From assembly GCA_036502625.1 (NCBI GenBank), contig DASXYG010000107.1:179510-243509 (forward strand): a stretch of 64,000 nt of DNA. Direction: 5' to 3'. Position numbers and translations under genes: made by a program. How positions within the stretch are numbered: position 1 is the stretch's first letter; every line of letters begins with the position of its first letter. Of this stretch, positions 24,859 through 32,436 are shown one piece after another. Origin of the DNA: DASXYG01 sp036502625 (GTDB lineage Bacteria > Actinomycetota > Actinomycetes > Streptosporangiales > Streptosporangiaceae). Under the pieces are notes generated by a model. It saw only the letters and a list, made by a program, of their open reading frames with translations. It was not told where the DNA came from and ran no database searches.

Positions 24859-24893
24859 CATGGGGTCATTTTCCCGCGAAACGAGGAGCGGTC

Positions 24894-26111
24894 ATGGCGG
24901 TGACCGGCGAGCTACCGGATATCCTGTCCGAGGAATTCGCGGAAGACCCGTACTCCGCGTACCGGGTGCTGCGCGACCGTGCCCCCGTGATGTGGCACGA
25001 AGGCACCGGAAGCTGGGTCGTCTCCCGGTATGACGACGTCCAGACCGCATTCAAGGACCCCCGTTTCAGCACGGCGAATTACGACTGGCAATTGGAGCCG
25101 GTGCACGGGCGGACGATCCTGCAACTGCACGGCCGCGACCACGCGGTGCGCCGCGCCCTGGTCACGCCGTCGTTTCGCGGCAGCGAGCTGCGCGAGCGGT
25201 TCCTGCCGGTGATCGAGCGCAACGCCCGCGAGCTGATCGACGGCTTCCGCGACGCCGGCAAGGCCGACCTCGTCGACCAGTTCGCGACGCGCTTCCCGGT
25301 GAACGTCATCGCCGACATGCTCGGGCTCGACAAGTCCGACCACGAGCGCTTCCACGGGTGGTACACCGCGATCATCGCGTTCCTCGGCAACCTCGCCCAG
25401 GACCCCGACGTCACGGCCGCGGGCCTGCGCACCCGCGAGGAGTTCGCGGCGTACATGATCCCGGTCATCCGCGCCCGCCGCGCCGACCCCGGCGACGACC
25501 TGCTGTCGCAGCTCTGCGCGGCGGAGATCGACGGCGTGTCCATGAGCGACGAGGACATCAAGGCGTTCTGCAGCCTGCTGCTCGCGGCCGGCGGCGAGAC
25601 CACCGACAAGGCCATCGCGAGCGTCTTCGCCAACCTCCTCCAGCACCCGGACCAGCTCGCCGCCGTACGCCGCGACCGCGGGCTCATCCCGCAGGCGTTC
25701 GCCGAGACGCTGCGCTACTCCCCGCCGGTGCACATGATCATGCGGCAGCCGACCGAGGACGTCGAGCTGTCCGGCGGCACGGTCACCGCGGGCTCCACCG
25801 TGACCTGCCTGATCGGGTCCGCCAACCGCGACGACCGCCGCTACGCCGCGCCCGACGCGTTCGACATCTTCCGTACGGACCTGTCCACCAGGAACGCGTT
25901 CGGCGCCGCGGCCGACCACCTGGCGTTCGCGCTCGGCCGCCACTTCTGCGTGGGCGCGCTGCTGGCGAAGACCGAGGTGGAGGTCGGCGTCGACCAGTTG
26001 CTCGACGCCATGCCGGACGCCCGGCTCGCGCACGACCCGGGCGTACGGGAACGCGGCGTGTTCACCCGCGGCCCCGCGTCGGTCGAGGTGGTGTTCACCC
26101 CGGCCGGCTGA
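24894..26111 (+). CDS. Cytochrome P450
   Basis: A 405-residue bacterial P450. The heme-binding loop is FALGRHFCVG with ligand C352, the I-helix is LLLAAGGETTDK with the conserved Thr, the K-helix ExxR is ETLRYSPP, and MRQPTEDVELSGGTV follows. Everything needed for a ferredoxin-dependent monooxygenase is present; no ferredoxin gene is adjacent. The ATG at 24894 has GAGGAG at good spacing. The first 60 codons use more A/T third positions than neighbouring genes, a mild hint of different origin. It ends 6 bp from the convergent conservon P450. Substrate unknown. Confidence 0.92.
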   Translation: MAVTGELPDILSEEFAEDPYSAYRVLRDRAPVMWHEGTGSWVVSRYDDVQTAFKDPRFSTANYDWQLEPVHGRTILQLHGRDHAVRRALVTPSFRGSELRERFLPVIERNARELIDGFRDAGKADLVDQFATRFPVNVIADMLGLDKSDHERFHGWYTAIIAFLGNLAQDPDVTAAGLRTREEFAAYMIPVIRARRADPGDDLLSQLCAAEIDGVSMSDEDIKAFCSLLLAAGGETTDKAIASVFANLLQHPDQLAAVRRDRGLIPQAFAETLRYSPPVHMIMRQPTEDVELSGGTVTAGSTVTCLIGSANRDDRRYAAPDAFDIFRTDLSTRNAFGAAADHLAFALGRHFCVGALLAKTEVEVGVDQLLDAMPDARLAHDPGVRERGVFTRGPASVEVVFTPAG

Positions 26112-26117
26112 CCGCGG

Positions 26118-27395
26118 TCAGCTCGCGGTGTGCCGGGTCGGCGTGAACACCACCGGCAGGGCGTGCAGGCCGCGCATCCACACCGACGGGTGCCAGGTGA
26201 GCGTGTCGGCCGGGCGGCCGAGGCGGACGTCCGGCAGCCGGTCGAGGAGCACCTCGACGGCCGCCTTCGCGATCACCTCGGCGAGCTCGGGCGCGGGGAA
26301 CGGGCAGCCGTGCTCGCCGTGGCCGAACGACATGTGCGCCCGGTTCGCGCCGCCGGACCCGGCGTCGCGCGCCGCCCGCAGCCGCGGGTCGCCGTTGGCC
26401 GCGGCCAGGCCGAGGATGAGCAGGTCGCCCTTGCGGATGTGCTGCCCCGCGAGCACGCAGTCGTGGACGGGGAACCGGCCGATGAAGTTCTGCGTGGGGG
26501 TGTCCTCCCACAGCACCTGGTTCAGCGCGTGGTCGGCGCTGCTGCGGCCGCCCTGGAGGGTGAGGGAGAAGTCGTCGTCGACCAGCATCAGCCGCAGCGT
26601 GTTCCCGATCCAGTTCGCGGTCGGCTGCTGGGCGGCGGCCATCACGATGAGCAGATCGATGATGATCTCCTCGGCGCTGAGCCCGGCCGGGTGGCCGAGC
26701 AGCCGCGACGGGACGTCCGGGCCGGGGTGGTCGTGCTTGTCGGCGACGAGCTGCCGCATGCGGGCCTGGATCCGCTGGTGCGCCTTGTTGGCCTCCTCCC
26801 CCTCGTCGAGGGAGTCGGCGACGTCGCGGGCCAGCGCCGGGGTCTCGTCGCTGCCGAAGCCGTACATGTACGCGATGACGAGCAGCGGGATGCGGTTCGC
26901 GTAGTCGGCGATCAGGTCGGCCTCGCCGCGGCCGGCGAACCCGTCGATCAGGTCGTCGGACAGCCGCGCGCACACGGCGGCCAGCTCGGTGCGGTCGAAC
27001 GCGTCGAGCGCGTCGCCGACGGCGCCGGCGCGGCGCTGGTGCGCGGCGCCCTCGGCGTACATGATCGACGGCATCCACGCGACGTACGGCGCGAGCGACC
27101 AGTCGGCGGGGATCGCGTCGTAGGCGTTCCAGCGGCGGGTGTCGCGCGCGAACATCTTCGGGTTGCCGGTGACCTCGTGCACGACCCGGTGGTCAAGCAG
27201 CAGCCAGGCGGGCAGGTCGCCGTCGAGCAGGACGGGCGCGACCGCGCCGAACCGCTCCCGCATGCGGTGGTAGAGCGCGGCCGGGTCGGCGGCGAACTCC
27301 GGCCCGTACAGGCGTACGGCGTCGGGGTGCGCGGGCTCCCCGGTGGGCGGCTCGGTGGTGGGGTCGGCGGTCTCGGTGGGCTGGTGATCTGTCAC
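26118..27395 (-). CDS. cvnE: Conservon P450 (CvnE)
   Basis: A 425-residue P450-like protein, last gene of the conservon. The heme loop is FGHGEHGCPFPA with C364, where the usual Gly after Cys-x is Phe. The I-helix VMAAAQQPTANW lacks the AGxxT oxygen-activation motif, and a Gln/Pro-rich stretch replaces it. Such deviations are typical of CvnE proteins, which may bind heme for signalling rather than catalysis (inference). Its ATG overlaps the GTPase stop (ATGA at 27392-27395), so it is translationally coupled to CvnD. Confidence 0.9.
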   Translation of the reverse strand: MTDHQPTETADPTTEPPTGEPAHPDAVRLYGPEFAADPAALYHRMRERFGAVAPVLLDGDLPAWLLLDHRVVHEVTGNPKMFARDTRRWNAYDAIPADWSLAPYVAWMPSIMYAEGAAHQRRAGAVGDALDAFDRTELAAVCARLSDDLIDGFAGRGEADLIADYANRIPLLVIAYMYGFGSDETPALARDVADSLDEGEEANKAHQRIQARMRQLVADKHDHPGPDVPSRLLGHPAGLSAEEIIIDLLIVMAAAQQPTANWIGNTLRLMLVDDDFSLTLQGGRSSADHALNQVLWEDTPTQNFIGRFPVHDCVLAGQHIRKGDLLILGLAAANGDPRLRAARDAGSGGANRAHMSFGHGEHGCPFPAPELAEVIAKAAVEVLLDRLPDVRLGRPADTLTWHPSVWMRGLHALPVVFTPTRHTAS

Positions 27396-28000
27396 GGGGT
27401 GGTCTCCGCGTAGAGGTGGCTGAGGTGGGTGACGAGGCTGATCAGCACGTTTTTGCCGGATTCGCGCTCGCGGGCGTCGCAGTCGACCATCGGGACCCCG
27501 GCGGGCAGGTCGAGCGCGTCGCGGAGCTGGTCCAGCGTGGGGCCCGGGGCCGCGAAGCGGTTGACGGCGACGAGGAACGGCGTGCCGTGGTGTTCGAGGC
27601 GGTCGATGGCGTACCAGGAGTCCTCGAGGCGGCGCGGGTCGAGGAGGACGACGGCGCCGAGGGTGCCGGCGAACAGTTGGTCCCAGAGGTACCAGAACCG
27701 CTTCTGGCCCGGCGCGCCGAAGAGGTACAGCACGGTGTGCGGGTTCAGGCTGATGCGGCCGAAGTCGAACGCGACGGTGGTGGCGTTCTTGGTGGTCAGC
27801 GGGCCCGTGTCGTCGACGCCGACGCCGGCGCGCGACATCAGCTCCTCGGTGCTCAGCGGCCTGATCTCGCTCACCGCGCCGACCATCGTGGTCTTGCCGG
27901 CCGCGAACCCGCCGACGATGACGATCTTCACGCCGTTGCGCGCCGTCGTGGCCAGCGGCGCCCGCCCGGTCTCCGCGGTGTCAGAGCGTCTGGAGTCCAC
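27392..28000 (-). CDS. cvnD: Conservon small GTPase (CvnD)
   Basis: A 202-residue Ras-like/MglA-type GTPase with P-loop GGFAAGKTT (about 30-38), switch II region LYLFGAPGQKRFWYLWDQL, and VAVNRF in place of NKxD. In the known conservon model it binds the CvnA/B/C membrane assembly in its GDP form and acts as the switch. It overlaps CvnC by 20 bp and CvnE by 4 bp, which supports one transcript. Confidence 0.93.
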   Translation of the reverse strand: MDSRRSDTAETGRAPLATTARNGVKIVIVGGFAAGKTTMVGAVSEIRPLSTEELMSRAGVGVDDTGPLTTKNATTVAFDFGRISLNPHTVLYLFGAPGQKRFWYLWDQLFAGTLGAVVLLDPRRLEDSWYAIDRLEHHGTPFLVAVNRFAAPGPTLDQLRDALDLPAGVPMVDCDARERESGKNVLISLVTHLSHLYAETTP

Positions 28001-28337
28001 GCAGCACTTCCTTCAGCAGCTCGGGGGACGGCTTCTCCCGCGGATCGGTCCGCGTCGGGTGGCGTACGGCGATGTGGCCGGCGTCGAGCAGGTCGCCGAG
28101 GAGGATGAGCACGACGGTCACGGGCAGCCGCAGCTCGGCGGACAGCTCCACCACCGACACCGGCGTGGCCGCGCACAGGCGGAGGATCCTGGCCTGCTCG
28201 GACGGCATGCCGGGGTGCGGCTCGCGCGCGCCGACCACCAGGGCCACGAGGTCGAGCCGGTGGCCCGCGGTGGTGCGCCCGCCGGTCAGGGTGTAGAGCC
28301 GATCGGGGTCCTCCTCGTCGACGCGGCGCGGGCTCAT
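27981..28337 (-). CDS. cvnC: Conservon DUF742 protein (CvnC)
   Basis: A 118-residue DUF742 protein: YTLTGGRTTAGHRLDLVALVV at the N-terminus, then a winged-helix-like segment with ILRLCAATPVSVVELSAELRLPVTVVLILLGDLLDAGHI. It overlaps CvnB by 4 bp (ATGA) and CvnD by 20 bp. It is thought to be part of the CvnA-D membrane complex; its individual role is unknown. Confidence 0.93.
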   Translation of the reverse strand: MSPRRVDEEDPDRLYTLTGGRTTAGHRLDLVALVVGAREPHPGMPSEQARILRLCAATPVSVVELSAELRLPVTVVLILLGDLLDAGHIAVRHPTRTDPREKPSPELLKEVLRGLQTL

Positions 28338-28756
28338 GAGGGCGGGTTGGCCGTCTCCGACAGCGGTGTGTCGCGCGGCGGCGTGGCCAGGTGGGTGCCG
28401 ATGCGCTCGACCAGGCCGGCCATGTGGGTGCCGATGAGGTCGATGTCGGCGTCCTCGGCGGCCACCACGGCGAGCTGGGAGCCGGGGCCCGCGGGGATGA
28501 TGAGCAGCATGCCGCCGGGGTACTCGACCAGGTTGCGCGCCCAGCCCGCGCCGCTGCCGAAGTGGGCCGCGGCGGCCAGGCCGAGGCTCTGGAAGCCCGA
28601 CGCGATGGCGGCGAGCTGGTCGGCGTCGTCGGCGGTCAGGCCGGCGCTGTAGCTGGCCTTCAGGCCGTCGGTGGACAGCACGAGGACGTGTTGCACGCCC
28701 GGGGTGTCGCTGCGCAGGGACTCCAGCATCCAGCCGAGATCGTGGGGGGTGCTCAT
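28334..28756 (-). CDS. cvnB: Conservon roadblock/LC7 protein (CvnB)
   Basis: A 140-residue roadblock/LC7 domain: LGWMLESLRSDTPGVQHVLVLSTDGLKASYS, ADQLAAIASGFQSLG and LLIIPAGPGSQLAVVAAEDADI. The family regulates small GTPases and dimerises, consistent with CvnD next door. It begins 1 bp after the CvnA stop codon. Confidence 0.94.
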   Translation of the reverse strand: MSTPHDLGWMLESLRSDTPGVQHVLVLSTDGLKASYSAGLTADDADQLAAIASGFQSLGLAAAAHFGSGAGWARNLVEYPGGMLLIIPAGPGSQLAVVAAEDADIDLIGTHMAGLVERIGTHLATPPRDTPLSETANPPS

Positions 28757-28757
28757 C

Positions 28758-30326
28758 TCATTCCCTGCCGTCGGGGTCGGCGGCTTCGGTGGTGTCGGCG
28801 GCCGGGCCGAGGGCGCGCCGGAACGCCGCGAACCTGGCGGTCGGGTTGCCCTCGGACGCCGGCGGCGCCGCGCCGGTGCCGGTCTCGGCGGACGGCTCGG
28901 GCTCGCCGGTGAGCGTCGCGCCGCGGCGGCGCTGCGGCAGGCCGTCGGCGCGTACGGGCGCCTCGGGCGGCGGGGCGGGCGCGGGCGGCGCCGCCGGGAG
29001 CGCGGTCGCGGGTTCGGCGTGCGGCTCCGGCACCTCGGTGAGCAGGTGGCGCGGCACCATCACGACCACGCCGGTGCCGCCGCGCGACGACGGGCGGAAG
29101 TGCACCTCGAGGCCGTGCTTCTCCGCCAGGCGGCCCACCACGGGCAGGCCGAGCCGGGTGCCCGGCAGCGTGGCCAGGTCGGTCGGGCTGGACACGGTGT
29201 GCTGGGCGCGCTCGAGCTCGCGCCGGCGCATGCCGAGCCCGCTGTCCTCGATCGTGATGATCGCGCCGGCGTCGACGTCCTCGACGTAGACGGCGACCGC
29301 GGCCGGCGGCGGGGAGAAGCTCGTCGCGTTGTCGAGCAGTTCGGCGAGGGCGTGCATGACGCCCTCGGCGGCGTGGCCGGAGACCGCCACGCCGTCCGCG
29401 CCGGCCTGCACGCGCACGCGGGGGTAGTCGCGGACGCGGCTCAGCGCGCCGCGCAGGATCGACTCCATGCCGATCGGCTTGGTCCAGCGCCGGCCCGTGC
29501 GCCCGCCGCTGAGCACGACGATGCTGTCGGCGATGCGGCCGGTCATGGAGATCTCGTGGTCCAGCGCCATGAGGTCGCCGAACACGGCGTCGCGTTCGTA
29601 CGTACGGAGCAGGCCGTCGATCGTGGCGAGCGTCTTGCGGTTGGCGGCCTGGAGGCGGGCGCCGGCGTTCTGGCAGGCGTTCAGCGTGGCCGCGGCGCGC
29701 CGCTCGCCGTCGGCGAGGGCGTCGACCACGGCGTCGAGCACGGGCTCGGTCAGCGGGCGCGCGGGCCGGGCCATCCCGGCGCGCACCTGGTCGGCGGGGC
29801 GCCGCTCCTCCCGTACGCCGGTGACCGCCTGGGGCAGCCACTCGCCGGTGAGCCGCGCCAGGTCGTCGTGGAGGTCGGCGACCTCGGTGCGGCACTGGGC
29901 GCCGTCCTGCACGCAGGCGCGGCAGGCGGCGGCGAAGACGTCGAGGAAGCGCCGCAGGACGGGGTCGCCGGGCACGCCGATGTCGTCGATCGGGGCGGTG
30001 GCCCGCAGCCGCTCCCCCACCTCGCGCAGGGTGTCCTCGAAGCGCGCGGCGTCGGCGCGCCAGCGGTTCCAGAACCGCTCGAACCCGCCCTCACGCGCCC
30101 GGGAGAGCCGCAGCATCTGCTGGTAGTAGACCGCGGCGGCGACCGCGCCGCCGATCACCACGACCGCGGCGACGCCCGGCCACACGAGCGCCGTCGCCGC
30201 GGGCGGCGCGGCGGCCAGCGCCCACGCGAGCCCGCCCCCGCCGACCACCAGCGCGCCGACCCCGGCCAGCAGCGCACGGACCGGTGGCGAGCCGACGGCC
30301 GGTTCGTCGGAAACCTGCGCAGACAT
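28758..30326 (-). CDS. cvnA: Conservon sensor-kinase-like membrane protein (CvnA)
   Basis: A 522-residue protein. Two membrane helices (about 17-38 and 42-62) enclose only a short extracytoplasmic turn, then a helical region with three Cys in ACRACVQDGAQC (near 125-136). A GHKL ATPase domain carries N-box ELLDNATSFSPP, G1 EDSGLGM and G2 GTRLGLPVV. LMALDHEISMTGR stands where a histidine kinase would have its H-box. The Pro-rich tail (about 410-500) is disordered. I start at ATG 30326 (GAGGGA upstream) rather than 16 codons earlier. First gene of cvnABCDE. Confidence 0.92.
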   Translation of the reverse strand: MSAQVSDEPAVGSPPVRALLAGVGALVVGGGGLAWALAAAPPAATALVWPGVAAVVVIGGAVAAAVYYQQMLRLSRAREGGFERFWNRWRADAARFEDTLREVGERLRATAPIDDIGVPGDPVLRRFLDVFAAACRACVQDGAQCRTEVADLHDDLARLTGEWLPQAVTGVREERRPADQVRAGMARPARPLTEPVLDAVVDALADGERRAAATLNACQNAGARLQAANRKTLATIDGLLRTYERDAVFGDLMALDHEISMTGRIADSIVVLSGGRTGRRWTKPIGMESILRGALSRVRDYPRVRVQAGADGVAVSGHAAEGVMHALAELLDNATSFSPPPAAVAVYVEDVDAGAIITIEDSGLGMRRRELERAQHTVSSPTDLATLPGTRLGLPVVGRLAEKHGLEVHFRPSSRGGTGVVVMVPRHLLTEVPEPHAEPATALPAAPPAPAPPPEAPVRADGLPQRRRGATLTGEPEPSAETGTGAAPPASEGNPTARFAAFRRALGPAADTTEAADPDGRE

Positions 30327-30358
30327 CAAAACGGATCCCTCATCGGCACTCGACGGCG

Positions 30359-30444
30359 GAATGCAACGGCACAACCGCAGAATGCATCATTGGCGCGCCT
30401 TACGTGACCAGAACCCGCGATTCCCCGATGATTTCTCGAATGCA
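30359..30444. repeat. Three GAATGCA direct repeats upstream of the conservon
   Basis: GAATGCA occurs at 30359-30365, 30380-30386 and 30438-30444. The first two are exactly 21 bp apart, two helical turns, and sit 33 to 60 bp upstream of cvnA in an AT-richer 390-bp intergenic region. They could bind a shared regulator of the conservon or of the divergent methyltransferase. No palindrome is evident. Confidence 0.35.
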
Positions 30445-30534
30445 CAAGAAAGCGATCATCACAGTTCAGCTATCGACCTCCCGTGATACATCTCAACCAA
30501 GATCAAATGACGGGGTTTTACACCCGCCATGACT

Positions 30535-30564
30535 TTGTCCGTACGCGGGAACCGCCAATATGGT
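30535..30564 (+). promoter_or_regulatory. Putative methyltransferase promoter
   Basis: TTGTCC (30535-30540) and TATGGT (30559-30564) are spaced 18 bp, in the half of the conservon-methyltransferase gap nearer the methyltransferase. This would leave a leader of about 150 nt. The remainder of the 393-bp gap (30327-30719) shows no convincing gene. Confidence 0.4.
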
Positions 30565-30719
30565 GCGCAATTGCCACGCGGCGCACGAGGGGATCAACCG
30601 ACCAATTCGCGTGCCGCCGAAGACCCGGCCTTCGGCATCGGCGCCCCGCCCGCCCCGCGACGCGGAAGAATGGGGGCGTGCGGCCCGGCACCGGCGGCCG
30701 CCGACCCGCGGGAGGACCC

Positions 30720-31760
30720 ATGGCAGCGATCTCGGACGGCACGCCCCAGCAGGAGGCGTCTCCGTGGCAGATGCTCGAACCGGTGATCGACCTCATCACG
30801 CCGATGGCGGTCCGTACGGCGGCGGCCCTGCGCCTGGCCGACCCGATGGCCGACGGGCCGCTGCCGGTGGCGGAGCTGGCCGAGCGCACCGGCGCCGACC
30901 CCGACGCGCTCGCCCGCATGCTGCGCCACCTGGTCTGCCACGGCGTGTTCGCCGAGCCCGCGCCCGGCACGTTCGGGCTGAACGCGCCCGCTGAGCTGCT
31001 GCGCTCGGACCACCCGTCCGGCATGCGGTCCTGGCTGGACGTGGACGGGTTCGGCGGCCGGATGGACCTCGCCTTCACCGGCCTGGCGCACACCGTGCGC
31101 ACCGGCGGGCCCGCGTGGGAGACGGTCTTCGGCGCGCCGTTCTGGCGCTACCTGGCGGAGAACCCGACCATGAGCGCGTCGTTCGACGCCACCATGGCGT
31201 CCGGCCCCGAGTACACCGCGGACGCCGCGACCAGCTACGACTGGTCGGGGGCCGGCCACGTGGTGGACGTCGGCGGCGGCAGCGGCGCCCTGCTCGCCGC
31301 GGTGCTCGAGGCCAACCCGCACCTGCGCGGCACCCTGGTCGACCTGCCCGACACCGTACGGCGCGGCACCGAGCACCTGGCCGACCGCGGCCTCGACGCG
31401 CGCGCCGACGTCGTGGGGCAGAGCTTCTTCGACCCGCTGCCCACCGGCGGCGACGTGTACGTGCTCAGCAGCGTGCTGCACGACTGGCCGGACACCGAGG
31501 CCGCGGCGATCCTGCGCCGCTGCGCCGAGGCCGCCGGGGCGGACGGCCGCGTCGTGGTCATCGAGCAGCACGACACCGAGACGCGCGGCGCCGCGTTCGC
31601 GGAGATGAACCTGCGCATGCTGGTGCTGTGCGGCGGGCGCGAGCGCGGTCCCGACGACCTCACCGCGCTGGCCGCCGGGGTGGGGCTCGCCGCGACCGGC
31701 GCGCACTCGACGCCGATGGGTCAGATCAGGCTGGAGTTCCGGGCCGCGTCGCGCGCCTGA
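30720..31760 (+). CDS. SAM-dependent O-methyltransferase (acetylserotonin/DmpM type)
   Basis: A 346-residue class I methyltransferase of the plant-like O-methyltransferase family. The N-terminal winged-helix dimerisation domain (PVAELAERTGADPDALARMLRHLVCHGVFAE) covers about 40-90. The SAM-binding motif is VVDVGGGSGALLAAVLEANP near 180-199, then LVDLPDTVRR and YVLSSVLHDWPDTEAAAILRR with the usual catalytic-region His-Asp. The ATG at 30720 has a perfect GGGAGGAC ribosome-binding site. Such enzymes usually modify aromatic hydroxyls in secondary metabolism; the two nearby P450s make that plausible, but no biosynthetic core gene is present here. Confidence 0.9.
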   Translation: MAAISDGTPQQEASPWQMLEPVIDLITPMAVRTAAALRLADPMADGPLPVAELAERTGADPDALARMLRHLVCHGVFAEPAPGTFGLNAPAELLRSDHPSGMRSWLDVDGFGGRMDLAFTGLAHTVRTGGPAWETVFGAPFWRYLAENPTMSASFDATMASGPEYTADAATSYDWSGAGHVVDVGGGSGALLAAVLEANPHLRGTLVDLPDTVRRGTEHLADRGLDARADVVGQSFFDPLPTGGDVYVLSSVLHDWPDTEAAAILRRCAEAAGADGRVVVIEQHDTETRGAAFAEMNLRMLVLCGGRERGPDDLTALAAGVGLAATGAHSTPMGQIRLEFRAASRA

Positions 31761-32062
31761 AGATAGTGGCCGACCTCCGCCGACGCCCGGAGCATGGCGC
31801 GGGCGCGCGCGTGGAGGCGGGCGCGGCGGTCCGCGATCGCGGCCGCCGCCGACGCCGGTGACGTCGCGTCGCGCAGCTCCGCGAGCAGCGGCGCGATCTG
31901 CGCGAGGAGGTAGCCGCCGCGCCTGAGCTGCCCGATGATCTGCGCGTCCCGTACGTCGCCGGGCGTGTAGACCCGGTAGCCGGTAGCCCGATCCCGCCCG
32001 GGCCGCAGCAGCCCGGCCCGCTCCCACCGCCGCCGCGGCCCCGTCCTGGTCTCCGCGCAGAA
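31721..32062 (-). pseudogene. Remnant of a TioE-type tandem MerR regulator
   Basis: The minus strand encodes RRWERAGLLRPGRDRATGYRVYTPGDVRDAQIIGQLRRGGYLL, then QIAPLLAELRDA and ARLHARARAMLRASAEVGHYL. This matches the C-terminal half of TioE-family regulators, which carry two MerR domains. The first MerR domain and any start codon are missing; the sequence upstream turns into unrelated text. The 3' end overlaps the methyltransferase by 40 bp. I read it as a decayed gene fragment. The end at 32062 is approximate. Confidence 0.6.
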
Positions 32063-32086
32063 CCAGCACGTACGGCGTGGATCGAC

Positions 32087-32410
32087 ATGGGCGGCATCGA
32101 CCTCTACTGGAGCCCGGCCGGCGCGCACACCGCCCGTGCGTACGGGCCCGGCTACGCGGTCGTCGCCCTCGCCGTGGGCGCCGCACCGTACCTGGACATC
32201 GGCGACCCGCCCGCGGACACCGCCGAGGGCGCGCTGGCGGCCACCACGCCCCGCCTGGCGACCGGCGCCGAACTGGCCCGGATCTCGGCCACGCCGGGCA
32301 TCCGCACCCGCCCCACCACCCGCCTCGGCTACATCCCCCTCGCCCCGGCCGCCCTCGGCGACGTGGACGCGATCCTGTTCCTGCCCCGCCTCGACCCGCC
32401 CGCCGCCTGA
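32087..32410 (+). CDS. Hypothetical 107-residue protein, possibly a fragment
   Basis: This frame shows strong GC third-position bias, so it was or is coding. It reads MGGIDLYWSPAGAHTARAYG then YAVVALAVGAAPYLDIGD and LGYIPLAPAALGDVDAILFLPRLD. I do not recognise the family. The frame continues upstream of the ATG without a stop for at least a dozen codons, and no good ribosome-binding site is seen. It may therefore be the 3' part of a longer gene broken together with the adjacent regulator remnant. Confidence 0.4.
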   Translation: MGGIDLYWSPAGAHTARAYGPGYAVVALAVGAAPYLDIGDPPADTAEGALAATTPRLATGAELARISATPGIRTRPTTRLGYIPLAPAALGDVDAILFLPRLDPPAA

Positions 32411-32436
32411 CCCCCGAGCGCGGCTCAGAGCGCGGC

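Noticed and set aside
30483..30719. N-terminal extension of the methyltransferase
   Set aside because: The extended segment is low in coding bias and contains a promoter-like TTGTCC/TATGGT pair. ATG 30720 has an excellent ribosome-binding site and matches the family's normal beginning.
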